Positions 62,501-64,000 of a stretch of 64,000 nt of DNA are shown piece after piece. Source of the stretch: Lactobacillus pasteurii DSM 23907 = CRBIP 24.76 (lineage in GTDB: Bacteria > Bacillota > Bacilli > Lactobacillales > Lactobacillaceae); NCBI RefSeq assembly GCF_000297025.1, contig NZ_CAKD01000023.1, forward strand, positions 62,001 to 126,000. The letters run 5' to 3'. Each line of letters starts with the position of its first letter. Within the stretch, counting starts at the first letter, position 1. The position numbers and the translations under genes were made by a program. The notes below the pieces were generated by a model. The model ran no database searches and was not told the DNA's origin. It saw nothing but the letters and a program-made list of their open reading frames with translations.

Positions 62501-62765
62501 AAAAAAGCACTCATCCTAAAAGGACGAGTGCTCGTGTTACCACCTTTATTTCACTACTTACTTGCATAAGTAGCCTCTGCGACTATCAATCAATAGTCTG
62601 TTTGTTTAACGGAAACAACCCCGTTGCTGGCTAAATGTCACCAACAATGATCATTCCAAGCCCATATTCATCAGCGTCTTCTGATTAACTCTCACCATAT
62701 GTTAACTCTCTTTGACAGAAAACTAGCTGACTACTCTGCTCTTCTAGATCTGAAATATTTATCTT
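62501..62765 (-). promoter_or_regulatory. T-box riboswitch, methionine
   Basis: Minus-strand leader of metQNI: the T-box sequence AAAGGTGGTAACACG is at 62533-62547 and the terminator AGCACTCATCCT / AGGACGAGTGCT plus T6 is at 62501-62532. The stem I region (about 62640-62760) contains ATG in GCTGATGAATATGGG, a suitable methionine specifier. Expression should rise when tRNA-Met is uncharged. Confidence 0.88.
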
Positions 62766-62771
62766 GCAACT

Positions 62772-62800
62772 AATTTATCATCACTATCTAATATTGTCAA
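62772..62800 (-). promoter_or_regulatory. Promoter of the metQNI T-box
   Basis: TTGACA (62795-62800) and TAAATT (62772-62777), 17 bases apart on the minus strand. The -35 box lies inside the 3' end of folA. Confidence 0.8.
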
Positions 62801-63302
62801 ACTGTTTTTTTGAAAAAGTTAAAAATTTATAGTTGTACGAATTTCGGTCGTCTTTTGCAAAAGACTTAGACTTGATTAATTCGAATTTCTCCCAGTCTAA
62901 GTCTGGCATATAAGTATCGGCTGCAAATTCGCCGTCGATTTTGGTCATTTCTAGGCAGTCTACTTGATCACAGAGCAACTTAAATAGTGATACGCCACCA
63001 ATTACCATGATAGACTCTGCTTGATGTTCATCTAGATAAGCTGATAATTGCGGTAAATCAAAGAATTCAACTTGTGAGTTGTCCGCAAACTGGCTATCTT
63101 GCTTTTTCTCATGAGTTAAAACCAGATGCCTTCTTCCTGGCAAAAGGCCCGGCAAAGAATCAAAAGTTCCCTTGCCCATTAGCATCTCATGCCCCATGGT
63201 CAATTCTTTAAAATGCTTCAAATCTGCCGGCAAGTGCCATGGCAAGTGACCTTGATAGCCTATTTCATGATTTTTTCCTTCAGTCCAAACATATGTAAGC
63301 AT
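62784..63302 (-). CDS. folA: Dihydrofolate reductase
   Basis: NADPH-dependent reduction of dihydrofolate (172 residues). The N terminus (YVWTEGKNHEIGYQGHLPWHLPADLKHFKEL) is shown in part by IGYQGHLPWHLPADLKHF near residue 17; GKGTFDSLPGLLPGRRHLVL near 44 and SIMVIGGVSLFKLL near 97 (NADPH site) are conserved. It follows thyA by 9 bases, the classical thyA-folA pair that keeps folate reduction coupled to thymidylate synthesis. AGGGGAAAATT precedes the ATG. Confidence 0.95.
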   Translation of the reverse strand: MLTYVWTEGKNHEIGYQGHLPWHLPADLKHFKELTMGHEMLMGKGTFDSLPGLLPGRRHLVLTHEKKQDSQFADNSQVEFFDLPQLSAYLDEHQAESIMVIGGVSLFKLLCDQVDCLEMTKIDGEFAADTYMPDLDWEKFELIKSKSFAKDDRNSYNYKFLTFSKKQFDNIR

Positions 63303-63311
63303 AATTTTCCC

Positions 63312-64000
63312 CTAAACTGCAACTGGAGCTTTAATAACTCCATGGTGTTGATAATCCTTGACCTTGATATCGGTCATCTCATAGTCGTTGATATCCTTCT
63401 TGGCTGGATTAAGCCATAGACTTGGACTGTCGTATGGTTTTCTAGACAACAATTCCTCAACTTGATTAAAGTGATTTTTGTAAATATGAGCGTCCCCGAT
63501 AGTGTGAATAAATTCGCCAACTTCAAGGTTGCATTCCTTGGCAATCAAACTGAGCAATAAGGAATAACTAGCAATATTGAATGGTACGCCCAAAAACATA
63601 TCGCCTGATCGTTGATAAAGCTGCAAACTCAAATGATTGTCAGCTACATAAAACTGAAATAGCACATGACATGGTGGAAGCGCACTGGTTGGCACATCTT
63701 CTGGGTTCCAGGCCGTCACAATCATCCGCCGAGAATCAGGATGGTGCTTGATTTGATCGATTACTTGGGCAATTTGATCAATAAAGCTGCCTTCACGCTT
63801 TTGCCAGCGACGCCATTGTGCACCGTAGACATCCCCTAAATTGCCATATTTTTGGGCAAAGTCATCATCTTCCAAGATCTTTTGAGTAAATTGGTCTAAC
63901 TCTTGCTTATATTGCTCCTTAAATTCCGGATCAGCCTGACTTCTCAAACCAAAATCAGTCATATCAGGACCTTGATATTCATCGCTTTCAATCCAATTCT
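63312..64000 (-). CDS. thyA: Thymidylate synthase, 5' part outside window
   Basis: Methylates dUMP to dTMP with methylene-tetrahydrofolate. The visible C-terminal part (the frame runs open through DEYQGPDMTDFG to the window edge) contains YGNLGDVYGAQWRRW, HPDSRRMIVTAWNPEDV, and the catalytic Cys in ALPPCHVLFQFYV; LYQRSGDMFLGVPFNIASYS follows. About 230 residues are seen of an expected 315. It forms an operon with folA. Confidence 0.96.
   Translation of the reverse strand, partial: NWIESDEYQGPDMTDFGLRSQADPEFKEQYKQELDQFTQKILEDDDFAQKYGNLGDVYGAQWRRWQKREGSFIDQIAQVIDQIKHHPDSRRMIVTAWNPEDVPTSALPPCHVLFQFYVADNHLSLQLYQRSGDMFLGVPFNIASYSLLLSLIAKECNLEVGEFIHTIGDAHIYKNHFNQVEELLSRKPYDSPSLWLNPAKKDINDYEMTDIKVKDYQHHGVIKAPVAV

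Overview
The window looks like chromosome of a low-GC Lactobacillus sensu stricto (L. acidophilus / L. jensenii-like lineage). The evidence is the A+T-rich sequence, strong AGGAGG ribosome sites, T-box leaders before tRNA-synthetase and methionine genes, SLAP-type surface-layer attachment domains on GH25 lysozymes, a YSIRK-like/LPXTG adhesin, and a citrate-malate-fumarate-succinate cluster without respiratory genes. The species cannot be fixed from the sequence alone.

Layout. 1-7.7 kb: end of a signal peptidase I gene, a small HTH-like protein, a PTS EIIC remnant, a YtrA-type GntR regulator with an ABC exporter and two paralogous permeases, pepT, a Nif3-like protein, trmK and an M23 peptidase. 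7.8-19.5 kb: core block on the minus strand (rpoD, dnaG, glyS, glyQ with T-box, recO, era, ybeY, phoH, yqeY, rpsU), then a PPDK regulatory protein and msrA. 19.6-25.3 kb: a par/Fst-like type I toxin-antitoxin locus whose toxin frame is broken, a YitT membrane protein, and two paralogous GH25-SLAP lysozymes around msrB and an aminotransferase. 25.5-33.5 kb: aspS-hisS under a T-box, dtd, rel, prmA and a Cys-tRNA(Pro) deacylase. 33.7-46.6 kb: accessory region with a ThrE-type exporter, a SorC-family regulator, a large decayed SLAP/FIVAR surface protein, a small secreted protein, LrgAB with LytSR, an McrB-like remnant, an LRR (DUF285) LPXTG adhesin and an Rpn-nuclease remnant. 46.8-59.7 kb: an SPFH protein, then citXFEDC, a malate/lactate dehydrogenase, an alpha/beta hydrolase, a DASS carboxylate transporter, an RraA-like protein, fumarate reductase and fumarase. 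59.8-64 kb: metQNI under a methionine T-box, folA and partial thyA.

How the genes fit together. The citrate cluster encodes a reductive branch: citrate to acetate plus oxaloacetate (citrate lyase, with activating CitC and prosthetic-group CitX), oxaloacetate to malate, malate to fumarate, and fumarate to succinate, with a DASS carrier for dicarboxylate/citrate exchange. Several promoters in this cluster carry cre-like sites, and three or four share an A+T-rich motif, suggesting one specific regulator plus CcpA. LytSR/LrgAB could serve pyruvate traffic by analogy with the Bacillus PftAB/LytST system.

Four separate gene remnants (PTS EIIC, SLAP/FIVAR surface protein, McrB-like ATPase, Rpn nuclease) plus the broken toxin show that the accessory segments are decaying. 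The most unusual item is the par-like locus at 19.67-19.9 kb, which keeps the complete antisense-RNA architecture (two separated direct repeats, shared terminator, sequestered Shine-Dalgarno) around a toxin frame that stops after 11 codons.
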